From assembly GCA_003021755.1 (NCBI GenBank), contig PXQZ01000114.1, forward strand, positions 1 to 37,235: 37,235 nucleotides of DNA. Reading direction: 5' to 3'. The translations under genes and the position numbers were made by a program. The stretch is from Halobacteriales archaeon QH_8_67_36. Its GTDB lineage: Archaea > Halobacteriota > Halobacteria > Halobacteriales > Haloarculaceae. Position 1 is the stretch's first letter. Every line of letters begins with the position of its first letter. Below are positions 14,613 through 22,755 of the stretch, piece by piece. Below the pieces are notes generated by a model. That model was not told the DNA's origin. It saw only the letters and a program-made list of their open reading frames with translations, and ran no database searches.

Positions 14613-15971
14613 TCACGGACCTGCGGACTCGACCGCCGATTCGACTGCCGCCCGCACGTCCTCGACCAGCGCGTCGACAGCGTCGCTCTCGGCGTACACC
14701 CGGACGTACGACTCGGTCCCGCTCGGTCGGACGAGTACCCACGAGTCGTCGGGGAAAGAGAGTCGAACGCCGTGTTCAGTGGCGCTCTCGCTCTCGGGGA
14801 AGACGTCCGGGAGGTCGGCTTCGAGTGCCGCCATCACCGCCGGCTTTCGGCTGTCCGGACAGTCGATGCTCACCTTCCTGTAGGGCCGTTCGGTGACGGC
14901 AGCGCGGCGCTGGGCGAGCCTCTCGGCGGCGATAAGCCGGGTGAGGACCGCCGCGCTCGCGACGCCGTCTGTCCACCCGCCGAAGGCCGGGTGGATGTGT
15001 TTCCACGGCTCGGCGGCGAAGACGACTTCGGTGTCGCTCATGGCCCCGCGGCGCTCGCGGGCGATGCCCTCGTGGAGCGCGCCCAGACGGACCCGCTCGA
15101 CGCGGCCGCCCGCGGACTCGACCCGTTCGTCGATGCGTCCGGAGGCATTTGGCGTCGTCACGACGACGGGGTCGTCGACGGCCGCCGCGCCGGTGTACTG
15201 TTCGGCCAGCATCGCCAGGACGGTGTCCTCGTGGACGATGTCACCGTCGCCGTCGACGAGGACGATTCGGTCGGCGTCCCCGTCGTGGGCGATGCCAACG
15301 TCGACGCCGGCGTCGGCCACGAACCGACCGAACGCGCCCAGCGTCTCCGGCGTCGGTTTGCTCCCGCGAGCCGGGAAACGGCCGTCGACGTTGGCCTCCG
15401 TCGAGACTACGTCCGCGCCGAGGGCTCGTAGGACCTGGGGTGTCGCCACGCCGGCCATCCCGTTGCCACAGTCCACGGCGACGGTCAGGCGCTCGGGATC
15501 GGCCCCGAACCCGCGGGCGTAGTCGGCGACCGCCGCCCGGTAGACCGGCAGTATCTCCTCGGTGAGTGTATCGCCCCAGGTGTCCCACGCCGCCGGTTCG
15601 ACGCCTTCCTCCACCCGGCTCTCGACGACGGTCTCTGCCTCGTCACCGTACTCCCGGCCGTCGGCGAACAGTTTCAGGCCGTTGTCCGTCGGCGGGTTGT
15701 GGCTCGCGGTCACCATCACACCCCGGCGGCCCTGCGAGGCGTACGCCAGCGCCGGCGTCGGCACCCGACCGACATGGACCACCTGCACCCCGGCGCTCTC
15801 CAGCCCCGAGACGACGGCGTCGGCGAGAGCCGGCGACGTGACCCGACCGTCGTGGCCCACGACGAACTCGCCGCCGTCCTGCCCGGCCGCCCGTCCGACC
15901 GACAGTGCCAGCTCCGGGGTGACCCGCTCGTTGACCCCGCCGCGGATTCCCGCTGTCCCGAACAGTTCCAT
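14613..15971 (-). CDS. glmM: Phosphohexomutase (phosphoglucosamine mutase-like)
   Basis: This is an alpha-D-phosphohexomutase of 452 residues that moves phosphate between C1 and C6 of hexose or glucosamine phosphates via a phosphoserine. MELFGTAGIRGGVNE is the N terminus. VMVTASHNPPTDNGLK carries the active-site serine (S90). HDGDADRIVLVDG is the metal-binding DGDAD motif. The sugar-binding loop and the C-terminal phosphate-binding loop (VRPSGTESYVRVYAE) are intact. The family cannot be resolved to glucosamine, mannose or glucose by motifs alone; GlmM-like is the best guess. Its product could supply precursors to N-glycan assembly. A TATA-like stretch (TTTTATTT on the plus strand, about 16020-16028) lies about 50 bp upstream. 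Confidence 0.85.
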   Translation of the reverse strand: MELFGTAGIRGGVNERVTPELALSVGRAAGQDGGEFVVGHDGRVTSPALADAVVSGLESAGVQVVHVGRVPTPALAYASQGRRGVMVTASHNPPTDNGLKLFADGREYGDEAETVVESRVEEGVEPAAWDTWGDTLTEEILPVYRAAVADYARGFGADPERLTVAVDCGNGMAGVATPQVLRALGADVVSTEANVDGRFPARGSKPTPETLGAFGRFVADAGVDVGIAHDGDADRIVLVDGDGDIVHEDTVLAMLAEQYTGAAAVDDPVVVTTPNASGRIDERVESAGGRVERVRLGALHEGIARERRGAMSDTEVVFAAEPWKHIHPAFGGWTDGVASAAVLTRLIAAERLAQRRAAVTERPYRKVSIDCPDSRKPAVMAALEADLPDVFPESESATEHGVRLSFPDDSWVLVRPSGTESYVRVYAESDAVDALVEDVRAAVESAVESAGP

Positions 15972-16414
15972 ACCCGTACTGCGGCAGCTCGCCGCTTAGT
16001 TCTCCCGCTCCCCGACCACCTTTTATTTCGTCGGGTCCGAGTCGCGCCTTCGGCGCGCTTGAACCACTCCCCGCAAAAACAGCCGGAAGACGCGACCTGC
16101 AGTCGCGCTTCCGGTGAAACCGCGTCCCGCATGGCTCGGCGCGGTATGCTTGCGACAGAAAGATATCACAGGATCTGGCGCGCACCTTCGCGGCGACGGT
16201 CGCAAAGCAAGCGCGAGGGATGAGCGAGCCTATGACGAGCGAATCGGCTAGGGAGGGCGTGGCTGTCAGGGGCGAGCATACCGCTCGCCACTGGCGAGCG
16301 GTTTCACTTCACGCGAACGCGGTGAGCGTAACGGGAGTTTTACCGTAGATTTTTACGAGCCCCCTCGCCGCAGCGAGCGGAGCGAGCGAGGAGATGGGGT
16401 GAGGTAAAACGGTA
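15972..16414. other. 443-bp noncoding region between psmB and glmM, hairpin-rich
   Basis: No frame in this stretch looks coding. It holds a hairpin at 16083-16114 (13 of 14 positions pair, 5-nt loop), a small stem at about 16044-16056, and two overlapping alternatives at 16271-16289 and 16281-16301 that share the segment CCGCTCGCC. Close to psmB a GTTTTACC run (minus strand, about 16403-16410) may end its transcript. The glmM promoter lies at the other end. Confidence 0.6.
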
Positions 16415-17131
16415 CTACAGCAGTTCGTCGAAGTCGTAGCCGTTGATATCCACACCCTCGCTCGTCACGTCGGCGAGATAGATACCGTTGCCCGATCCGG
16501 TGTCGCGCTCGGCGGCGGCGTTGATGGCTGCGGCGGCGACTTCCGTGGCCTCTTCGTTGGTCATGTCGTCCTCGTAGCGGTCCTCAAGGGTCCCGTAGGC
16601 GACGGTGAGGCCGGAGCCCGTGACCGTGTACTCGTCCTGCATGACGCCGCCGGCGGGGTCGATAGAGTAGACGTGGTGGCCGTCGTCGTCGACGCCGCCG
16701 AGGATGGGGTTGATGGCGAAGAACGGACCGCCGCGGGCGAAGTTCCCGGCCAGTGTCGAGAGGGCCTGCATGCTCATGTCCTCGCCGCGGCGGGCCCCGT
16801 AGAGGTTGACCTCGGCGCGGAGCGAACGGATGAAAGACTGAGCGCCACCGACGCTCCCCACGAGCGTGAGCGCGGCGGTGGGGTGAATCTGCTCGACCTT
16901 CTGGACGTTCTTGTTGGAGACGAACCGACCGCCCAGCGAGGCTCGCATGTCGGTGGCGATGACGACGCCCTCGCTGGTGGTGATGCCGACGGTTGTCGTC
17001 CCGGTCTTGTTGACCTTCTCGGCGTCCTGGCCCGAGCGGTCGGGCAGCGAGCCGACCTCGGGCTCGTAGGGGTCGGTCCGGAACCGGTCGGCTGCGGGCG
17101 GCCGGGAGAGCGGTGAGTTCGGATCGGTCAT
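16415..17131 (-). CDS. psmB: 20S proteasome beta subunit
   Basis: This is the proteolytic subunit of the archaeal 20S core particle, an N-terminal threonine hydrolase of 238 residues. A propeptide of 44 residues ends at G44; autocleavage should expose T45 (NKTG/TTTVGI). The catalytic support residues are the Asp in VIATDMRAS and the Lys in FVSNKNVQK. AYGTLEDRYEDDMTNEEA and the C-terminal IYLADVTSEGVDING are typical. The start at 17131 was chosen over 17251 because a TTTTAT box at 17158-17163 sits 27-32 bp upstream and the extra residues are unlike the family. It degrades unfolded or tagged proteins (for example SAMP-modified) in the cytoplasm with PAN ATPases. Confidence 0.96.
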   Translation of the reverse strand: MTDPNSPLSRPPAADRFRTDPYEPEVGSLPDRSGQDAEKVNKTGTTTVGITTSEGVVIATDMRASLGGRFVSNKNVQKVEQIHPTAALTLVGSVGGAQSFIRSLRAEVNLYGARRGEDMSMQALSTLAGNFARGGPFFAINPILGGVDDDGHHVYSIDPAGGVMQDEYTVTGSGLTVAYGTLEDRYEDDMTNEEATEVAAAAINAAAERDTGSGNGIYLADVTSEGVDINGYDFDELL

Positions 17132-17157
17132 TACCGCCCGATAGCAGTCGGGCGCTG

Positions 17158-17163
17158 ATAAAA
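17158..17163 (-). promoter_or_regulatory. TATA box for psmB
   Basis: A TTTTAT element on the minus strand, 27-32 bp before the psmB ATG, fits a leaderless transcript. It supports the 17131 start codon. Confidence 0.6.
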
Positions 17164-17330
17164 CTGTGGACCTCGCGTTTCGGCGAACCGGCTCGCGGTG
17201 TCGAGCGGTTTCGGAACGGTCGGTGACGAAGCCGTGCAGAACGGTACTCATACGGTCAGTTGGAAGCCATTCCCGAGGCTTGCCGGACCCGTCTCAGTAA
17301 ATCAGCGGTAAACCGTTACAACCGACCATA

Positions 17331-17501
17331 TCACTCCCGGGACTGTTCGTAGGCCTCGTTGAGTCCGTCGATGGCGCGGTGGACGGGCAGTCGAACGCCG
17401 AAGCGCTCGGTGACCATCGCGACCGGCAACAGGACGATGCCGGCGAGCAGGGCGAGCTGGTACAGTGCGAATACGGTTGCGGTGTACAGTCGGGCAGCCA
17501 T
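17331..17501 (-). CDS. Small membrane protein, 56 aa, function unknown
   Basis: The frame runs from ATG at 17501 to TGA at 17333-17331 and encodes MAARLYTATVF...SRE. Residues about 6-30 (rich in Leu, Ala, Val and Ile: LYQLALLAGIVLLPVAMV) form one likely transmembrane helix, followed by a short hydrophilic tail. A strong TATA box (TATATA, about 17533-17539 on the minus strand) lies 32-38 bp upstream. Codon choice is typical of the neighbourhood. I do not recognise a named family; similar short one-helix proteins occur near proteasome genes in haloarchaea only as far as I recall. It is supported by the promoter, the composition and a clean start and stop. Confidence 0.65.
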   Translation of the reverse strand: MAARLYTATVFALYQLALLAGIVLLPVAMVTERFGVRLPVHRAIDGLNEAYEQSRE

Positions 17502-17709
17502 TGTGGCTTCGATCAGTCGTGGGACGAACCAGTATATAAGAGCTATGGCTCAACGCGAGGAACGTCGTATCGTTCGTGACACATTATGGCGCCGCCATCT
17601 GGCGATTCAGTCTCACTTGTCGCTGGCACGATTGACTCCGCAGTAACCGTGACGTGCGCGGCGGCCACGAACCGCAACTAACGAGTAGCCAGCCCCCGAG
17701 AGGACGAGC

Positions 17710-18078
17710 ATGAACTATCTCGTGGCGATGGAAGCTGCCTGGTTGGTCCGTGACGTAGAGGACATCGACGACGCTATCGGCGTCGCCGTGAGCGAAGCCG
17801 GCAAGCGGCTCAACGAGGAGAGCATGGACTACGTCGAGGTGGAGGTCGGTGCGACGGGCTGTCCGGCCTGTGGCGAGCCGTTCGACTCGGCGTTTGTCGC
17901 CGCCGACACCGCTCTCGTCGGACTGGTTCTCGAAATCGACGTCTTCAACGTGGAGTCCATCGAACACGCACAGCGCATCGCGAAAAGCGAGGTCGGCGGG
18001 GCACTGCGGGACGTGCCGCTGAAGGTCATCGAAGTGTTCGAGACCGAGGAGGGCGACGACGCCGAAGCCGAGGCCTGA
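17710..18078 (+). CDS. UPF0212 (DUF555) family protein
   Basis: A 122-residue conserved archaeal protein beginning MNYLVAMEAAWLVRDVEDIDDAIGVA. It carries a CPxCG-type pair (CPACGEPFDSAF at about 52-63) suggestive of one half of a zinc site, then a region rich in Val/Leu/Ile (ALVGLVLEIDVFNVES) and RIAKSEVGGALRDVPLKVIEV, all matching the UPF0212 family. The biochemical role is not known to me. The start has a purine-rich GAGGACG stretch 5-11 bp upstream that could act as a ribosome-binding site, unlike the leaderless genes around it. It stands alone; the next gene is separated by 111 bp. Confidence 0.88.
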   Translation: MNYLVAMEAAWLVRDVEDIDDAIGVAVSEAGKRLNEESMDYVEVEVGATGCPACGEPFDSAFVAADTALVGLVLEIDVFNVESIEHAQRIAKSEVGGALRDVPLKVIEVFETEEGDDAEAEA

Positions 18079-18160
18079 GCGGAGACGGGAGACTGGGGTC
18101 GACAGTTTTCACAGAGACGTCCGATGACGCCGCTGAGCGGGTAGTCTCCGACCCGTGGGT

Positions 18161-18167
18161 TTTTTAA
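18161..18167 (+). promoter_or_regulatory. TATA box for the XRE-CBS regulator
   Basis: TTTTTAA lies 23-29 bp before the ATG at 18190, predicting a leaderless transcript and supporting that start over the earlier out-of-frame ATG near 18180. Confidence 0.6.
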
Positions 18168-18189
18168 TTACCCCGAGTTATGGCGTACC

Positions 18190-18732
18190 ATGGACCTGCC
18201 GACGCCCGAGGACCTGCGTGAGCGCCGGAACGAACTGGAACTCACCCAGAGCGAGCTGGCCGAGCACGCCGACGTCTCCCAGCCCCTCATCGCCCGTATC
18301 GAAGGCGGCGACGTGGACCCGCGGCTTTCGACGCTCCGTCGCATCGTCAACGCCCTCGACGAGGCCGAGGGCGGCATCATCCGCGCTCGCGACGTGATGA
18401 ACACGCCCGTCGTCAGCGTCGAACCGGACGATTCGGTCCACCAGAGCAAGGCACTGATGGACGAGAAGGGGTACTCACAGGTGCCGGTCATCCGCGACGG
18501 CTCCCCCCAGGGGCTCATCGGGAACTCCGACATCCGCCAGCGCCCGGAGGAGAACGTCGGCGAACTCCCCGTCGCCGAGGTGATGCACGAGTCTATCGCC
18601 GCAGTCGAGCCGGATGCTATCATCGACGAGGTGGACGCGTATCTCAACCACAACGCCGCGGTGATGGTCGTCGAGGACGGCCGGACCGTCGGCGTCATTA
18701 CCGAGGCCGACATCGCCCGCACCGTCAGCTGA
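18190..18732 (+). CDS. XRE-type HTH protein with CBS domain pair
   Basis: A 180-residue regulator. Residues about 4-60 are an XRE/Cro helix-turn-helix (LRERRNELELTQSELAEHAD, then VSQPLIARIEGGDVDPRLST). Residues about 70-180 are two CBS motifs (DVMNTPVVSVEPDD...GYSQVPVIRDGSPQGLIGNSD and VMHESIAAVEPDA...NHNAAVMVVEDGRTVGVITEADI). CBS pairs bind adenosyl ligands such as AMP, ATP or SAM, so the protein probably couples DNA binding to energy or SAM status. It is a conserved archaeal architecture. It is a monocistronic gene and its targets are unknown. Confidence 0.9.
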   Translation: MDLPTPEDLRERRNELELTQSELAEHADVSQPLIARIEGGDVDPRLSTLRRIVNALDEAEGGIIRARDVMNTPVVSVEPDDSVHQSKALMDEKGYSQVPVIRDGSPQGLIGNSDIRQRPEENVGELPVAEVMHESIAAVEPDAIIDEVDAYLNHNAAVMVVEDGRTVGVITEADIARTVS

Positions 18733-18850
18733 CCGGCGAGACGGTTCACACGGCGGCGCTCACCCACCGAACCTGAATTAGCCAGGTGCTAATTTCCAGA
18801 ACGGTCAACTCTTTATTTATGCTCTCTGGTCGTTAGTGAAGGCGGAACAC

Positions 18851-18982
18851 ATGACAGGTTCACTCGACTCCCGTCTTGAGGTGGCGCTGCGCGAGGCGGA
18901 CGACGAACGCGTACGGTACCACCTCCGTGAGGCACTCCAGTTACGTGTCGCCACACAGGAGAACAGTCACCTCCCCGCGTAA
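18851..18982 (+). CDS. Small hypothetical protein, 43 aa
   Basis: The frame runs from ATG 18851 to TAA 18980-18982 and encodes an Arg/Glu-rich, mostly helical peptide (MTGSLDSRLEVALREADDE...). It has a good TATA element (TTTATTTA, 18812-18819) 32-39 bp upstream, and GGCGGA as a weak ribosome site. No family was recognised. It ends 20 bp from the convergent purM stop. The promoter and codon usage argue it is real; its short length keeps confidence moderate. Confidence 0.6.
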   Translation: MTGSLDSRLEVALREADDERVRYHLREALQLRVATQENSHLPA

Positions 18983-19002
18983 TCGGACGTGAGCCAGGTT
19001 CG

Positions 19003-20001
19003 CTACTCCTGTAGTTCCAGTCCGCGAACCGAAACCGCTTTTCCGCCGTCTTCGACGTAGCCGATGATTCTGGCGTCCTCGCTCGCCTCGACCACCGCTT
19101 CGGCGTCCTCCTCGGCCACCGCTGCGACGAACCCGGTGCCCATGTTGAACGTCCGGTGCATCTCCTCGTCGTCGACGTTCCCCTCCTCTTGGACGAACTC
19201 GAACACCGGCTGCGGGTCGAACGGGTCGGTGATCTCGTAGCGGAACGCGCCCATTCGCGTGAGGTTCGTCCACCCGCCGCCAGTGACGTGGGCGGCGGCG
19301 TGGGTGTCGACTTCCCGCAGCGGCGCCAGCACCTCGCTGTAGATGCGCGTCGGCGTCAGCAGCGTCTCGGCGATGGACTGGTCGGGGTTCGGCGGGAAGG
19401 GGTCGTCGTACTCGTAGTTCCGGGTTACGGCCTCGCGGGCCAGCGTCAGCCCGTTCGAGTGGATGCCGGAGGAGGGCCAGCCGACGACGGCGTCGCCGGC
19501 CTCGGCCTCGCCCGGGAAGACGGCGTCCTTGGGCGCGAGCCCGGCACAGGTCCCGGCGATGTCCAGTCCTTCGATGACGTCGGGCATCACCGCCGTCTCG
19601 CCGCCCACGAGGGCGACGCCGGCACGCTTCGCGCCCTCGCGTAGCCCCGCACCGATGTCCTCGCCAGTCGCCTCGTCGGGCGCCTCGACGGCGAGATAGT
19701 CGACGAACGCGACGGGCTCGACGCCTGTCGCCAGCAGGTCGTTGACGTTCATCGCCATGCAGTCGATGCCGATGGTGGAGTAGTCGTCGATGGCCTCCGC
19801 CACCAGCAGCTTGGTGCCGACGCCGTCGGTCGCAAGCGCCAGATACTGGTCGCCGATGTCGACGAGGCCGGCGTAGTCGCCCTCGAACTCGCCGGCGGCG
19901 CCGATGAGCGCCTTCGTCGCGGCCTCGCTTTCGTCGATATCCACGCCCGTCCCGGCGTAGGTCAGCCCCTCCTCGTCGTCCGTCTCGGTGCCCTCGGTCA
20001 T
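19003..20001 (-). CDS. purM: Phosphoribosylformylglycinamidine cyclo-ligase
   Basis: This is AIR synthetase, the fifth step of purine synthesis: FGAM plus ATP to aminoimidazole ribotide. At 332 residues it is family-typical. LTYAGTGVDIDESEAA is the N-terminal signature; DGVGTKLLVAEAIDDYSTIGID contains the conserved DGVGTK; GVALVGGETAVMPD and GIHSNGLTLAR are the ATP/substrate loops; HVTGGGWTNLTRM and FNMGTGFVAAV follow near the C terminus. The start at 20001 (MTEGTETDDE) fits the family; the longer frame gives a Cys/Arg-rich extension that looks noncoding. It follows the M50 protease gene by 55 bp on the same strand and may share its transcript. Confidence 0.96.
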   Translation of the reverse strand: MTEGTETDDEEGLTYAGTGVDIDESEAATKALIGAAGEFEGDYAGLVDIGDQYLALATDGVGTKLLVAEAIDDYSTIGIDCMAMNVNDLLATGVEPVAFVDYLAVEAPDEATGEDIGAGLREGAKRAGVALVGGETAVMPDVIEGLDIAGTCAGLAPKDAVFPGEAEAGDAVVGWPSSGIHSNGLTLAREAVTRNYEYDDPFPPNPDQSIAETLLTPTRIYSEVLAPLREVDTHAAAHVTGGGWTNLTRMGAFRYEITDPFDPQPVFEFVQEEGNVDDEEMHRTFNMGTGFVAAVAEEDAEAVVEASEDARIIGYVEDGGKAVSVRGLELQE

Positions 20002-20056
20002 ACCGAAGACGGCGCGTGGGGCGGGCAAAAGAGCATCGTTCCCCGCCGTCACCCGG

Positions 20057-20695
20057 TCAGAGCACGAACAGCGCGCCGACGGCCAACACGAGCGACGGCC
20101 CCGCAACGACGGCCCAGATGAGGGTGCTCCAGGCGCGGATCTTGCGCCCGTCGAGCGGACCGAAGGGGAGCATGTTGAACCCCGCCAGCAGGAGGTTAAT
20201 CTGGAGGCCCCTGCGGGCGACCTGCCAGAGGAACCCGTCGATGCCGGCGGCGACCGCGGCGAGAAACGGCACCAGGAAGACGACGGCGAGCAGGAGGTTC
20301 GTCACCGGCCCCGCGAGCGCGATGAGGCCGTTCTCCTTTGCGGTAATGTGGCCCCGGTGGACGACGGCGCCGGGCGCGGCGAAGAGAAAGCCCACGAGCG
20401 CGCCGACGACGGCGAAACCGAGCATCCGGTAGTCCGCCCTGAAGGCCGCGACCTGTCCGAACCGCACCGCGACCACCTTGTGAGCGAGTTCGTGCAACAG
20501 GAACCCGACCCCGACGGTCAGCAGGCTGACCAGCAGCGTCCCGGCGACGGCACCGGCGCGCAGCCCGGTCAGGCTCCCGCCCAGGTCCAGCGCCGCGACG
20601 AGCTGGCGCTCCAGCAGGAGGGTGAAGGCGACGCCGAGGGCGAGCCACGCGACGGCGAGGTCACGTATTTCGCGCTGGCTGAACTGGAGCCCCAT
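20057..20695 (-). CDS. M50 (site-2 protease family) membrane metalloprotease
   Basis: An intramembrane zinc protease of 212 residues with about five or six hydrophobic segments. The HExxH motif is HELAH (H68, E69, H72), inside a transmembrane helix. The second active-site motif is FNMLPFGPLDGRKI with D182 as the third zinc ligand (NxxPxPxLDG type). No PDZ domain is present, so it is the minimal group of S2P proteases that release membrane-bound regulators or process membrane proteins. The start at 20695 overlaps the stop of the upstream TraB gene (TGATG), so the two are coupled. The substrate is not shown. Confidence 0.87.
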   Translation of the reverse strand: MGLQFSQREIRDLAVAWLALGVAFTLLLERQLVAALDLGGSLTGLRAGAVAGTLLVSLLTVGVGFLLHELAHKVVAVRFGQVAAFRADYRMLGFAVVGALVGFLFAAPGAVVHRGHITAKENGLIALAGPVTNLLLAVVFLVPFLAAVAAGIDGFLWQVARRGLQINLLLAGFNMLPFGPLDGRKIRAWSTLIWAVVAGPSLVLAVGALFVL

Positions 20696-22215
20696 CACAC
20701 CACCCCGAGGAGCATCCGGGTCCCCTGTTCGATACCGGCCCACAGCAAGCGCGTCACGCCGTCGATGCCGCCGATGTCGGCCGCGAGATACGGCAACAGG
20801 AGCGGGAAGACGACGTAGGAGGCGACGGCGCTGCCGATGTTCGCCAACGCGACGACGAGGATGAGACGGAAGAGCGGGACGGCTCGCATCCGCATAGCGA
20901 GGTCGGAGATAGGAGCCTCCTCGTCGCCGAGTATCTCGTTGAGCGTGGCGATGTCGCCGACGTTGACGGAGATGTAGCGCAGCTCCACGTAGCCGGCGAA
21001 CCAGCCGGCCGCCAGCAGCGGGAAGAGGCTCGTCAGCCAGCCGAAGATGCCCGCGGCAGCGGCGCTGGACCAGTGGGCGCCGGCCAGTTTCGCCAGCCCG
21101 CCCGCACAGACGGCGTTGACCACGACGAGTGCCAGAAACAGCTCCAGCAGGACAGCTTGGCTCGCCCCGCCGAGAACGAGCAGGCCAAAAAAGACGAGGA
21201 AGACGAGCCCGATCGCGTAGCCCGCGAGCTTGTACAGGGAAAACCGGCCGCCGCTCTCGGTGCCGACCAGCGAGGACAGCGGCGGCAGCTCCTCGGGGTG
21301 GTCGAGGTAGCGCTCGATGCCCTCGCGGTGGCCCGCCCCGACGACGGCGACGACGTGGTACCCCTCCTGGCGCAACGCCACCAGGCGGTGTGCGATGAAC
21401 GCGTCGCGCTCGTCGATGAGCGCCTCGGCGCCGCCGGGGGAGAACTGCCGGAACTCCTCCATCATCGCGCTCACGACGTCGGTGTCGGTCATCTGGTCGA
21501 TGTCGAACGCCTCGACGTCCTCACCGCTCCCGCCCAGACGGGCCAGTGCGAGCGCGAGCGGAACCCCTATCACGACGCTCGTGGCGACGACGACCAGCAG
21601 GGTATCGAGCAGGCCGACCAGCCCGCCGGGTATCGCCCCGCCGAACGCCCCCGTGGGGAGGAGCAGCGTGTCGGTGGCGGCGCCGGCCACGATGGCGAGT
21701 CCGCTGCCGAAGACGGCTCCGGCGGTCAGCCCGACGGTGAGTGGCGGTCCCATCTCTGCCAGTAGACTCCCCAGCAGTGTCAGCTTCTCCCGAGCCGTCA
21801 ACCGGGCCCAGAACCGCTGGACCGTGGTCTGGATGTCCCGGTCGACCAGAGCGAGGCCCAGGCCGAGTTCCTCGGCGGTGTCGATGGCGGCTTTCATGTC
21901 GGCGCCGGGCTCCACGTCGAAGCGGTCGCCGAGGCGGGCCTGGACGTACGACAGCATCCAGTAGGCCAGGAACTGAAAGACCGTGTTCCCACGGAGGAGG
22001 TCTCGGGCGTCGAGGCCCTCGGGTGCCTCCCCCTGCATCTGGCGATACCGGCCCTCGTCGAGTTCGACGGCCACGATGTCAGGACGGCGCTCTCTCAGTG
22101 TCGATTCCACTTCCTCGACGCTCTGCTCGGAGACGTGGGCGGTCCCCACGACTTCGACGGACCCCTCGCCTCCCGGTTCGGGAACGTCGCCCGCCGACGC
22201 CGCGTGTTCGGTCAT
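20695..22215 (-). CDS. TraB/PrgY family membrane protein
   Basis: A protein of 506 residues in the TraB family. The N-terminal domain has VEVVGTAHVSEQSVEEVE (GTAHVS), then VAVELDEGRYRQM, and later YHVVAVVGAGHREGIERYL; these conserved Glu/His residues resemble the TIKI/TraB metal-dependent hydrolase site. Several hydrophobic segments occur in the middle (about 195-235) and in the C-terminal 200 residues, so it is membrane-embedded. In enterococci PrgY/TraB blocks peptide pheromone activity; the archaeal role is unknown. The start at ATG 22215 was chosen; a GTG at 22266 would add 17 residues and cannot be excluded. It is coupled to the M50 protease gene. Confidence 0.85.
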   Translation of the reverse strand: MTEHAASAGDVPEPGGEGSVEVVGTAHVSEQSVEEVESTLRERRPDIVAVELDEGRYRQMQGEAPEGLDARDLLRGNTVFQFLAYWMLSYVQARLGDRFDVEPGADMKAAIDTAEELGLGLALVDRDIQTTVQRFWARLTAREKLTLLGSLLAEMGPPLTVGLTAGAVFGSGLAIVAGAATDTLLLPTGAFGGAIPGGLVGLLDTLLVVVATSVVIGVPLALALARLGGSGEDVEAFDIDQMTDTDVVSAMMEEFRQFSPGGAEALIDERDAFIAHRLVALRQEGYHVVAVVGAGHREGIERYLDHPEELPPLSSLVGTESGGRFSLYKLAGYAIGLVFLVFFGLLVLGGASQAVLLELFLALVVVNAVCAGGLAKLAGAHWSSAAAAGIFGWLTSLFPLLAAGWFAGYVELRYISVNVGDIATLNEILGDEEAPISDLAMRMRAVPLFRLILVVALANIGSAVASYVVFPLLLPYLAADIGGIDGVTRLLWAGIEQGTRMLLGVV

Positions 22216-22404
22216 CACACCCGGATACACGGTCGCTTCCTTTACCGTTGTCGGGTCAGCCGACACGACGTTCCCTCGGAGAATGACAGTACGGGATTTT
22301 CCAAAAAGTAATCGTGGTAATGCGGTAGATAACTGCCGGTAAGTGCGTTACTAGCGTTTTAGCAACTATGATATGTGTGGACACCAACTGAAATAACGAG
22401 ACAC

Positions 22405-22680
22405 ATGCACGACCTGACTGGGTTCCAGCGTGACCTGTTGTACGTCATTGCCGGCCTGGACGAACCGCACGGGCTCGCCATCAAGGACGAACTGGAAGGG
22501 TACTACGAGAGCGAGGTCAACCACGGCCGACTCTACCCCAATCTCGACACGCTGGTCGAAAAGGGGCTGGTCGAGAAGGGCCAGCGTGACCGCCGGACCA
22601 ACTTCTACACGCTGACACGGCGTGGCGAGCGCGAACTCGACGCACGACAGGACTGGGAATCGCAGTACGTCACGGCCTGA
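22405..22680 (+). CDS. PadR-family transcriptional regulator
   Basis: A 91-residue single-domain winged helix. FQRDLLYVIAGLDEPHGLAIKDELE (about 6-30) and HGRLYPNLDTLVEKGLVEKG (about 39-58) form the HTH and recognition helix, and the wing is QRDRRTNFYTLTRRG. The start at 22405 lacks a clear TATA box at the ideal distance; TATGATATG at about 22367-22375 is nearest. It is transcribed divergently from the TraB operon, so the 189-bp gap between them is a plausible place for its operator. The target is unknown. Confidence 0.85.
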   Translation: MHDLTGFQRDLLYVIAGLDEPHGLAIKDELEGYYESEVNHGRLYPNLDTLVEKGLVEKGQRDRRTNFYTLTRRGERELDARQDWESQYVTA

Positions 22681-22755
22681 CGCCGGTGCCCGCCGCTCCG
22701 GGCAGCTGCCGGTACGTTCGATGACGTTTATCCTTCTCGGCGTCGAAGCGGGTCC

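Noticed and set aside
14118..15431. 437-codon plus-strand frame over cdd and glmM
   Set aside because: It crosses two well-supported genes and the cdd promoter, and has no domain of its own.
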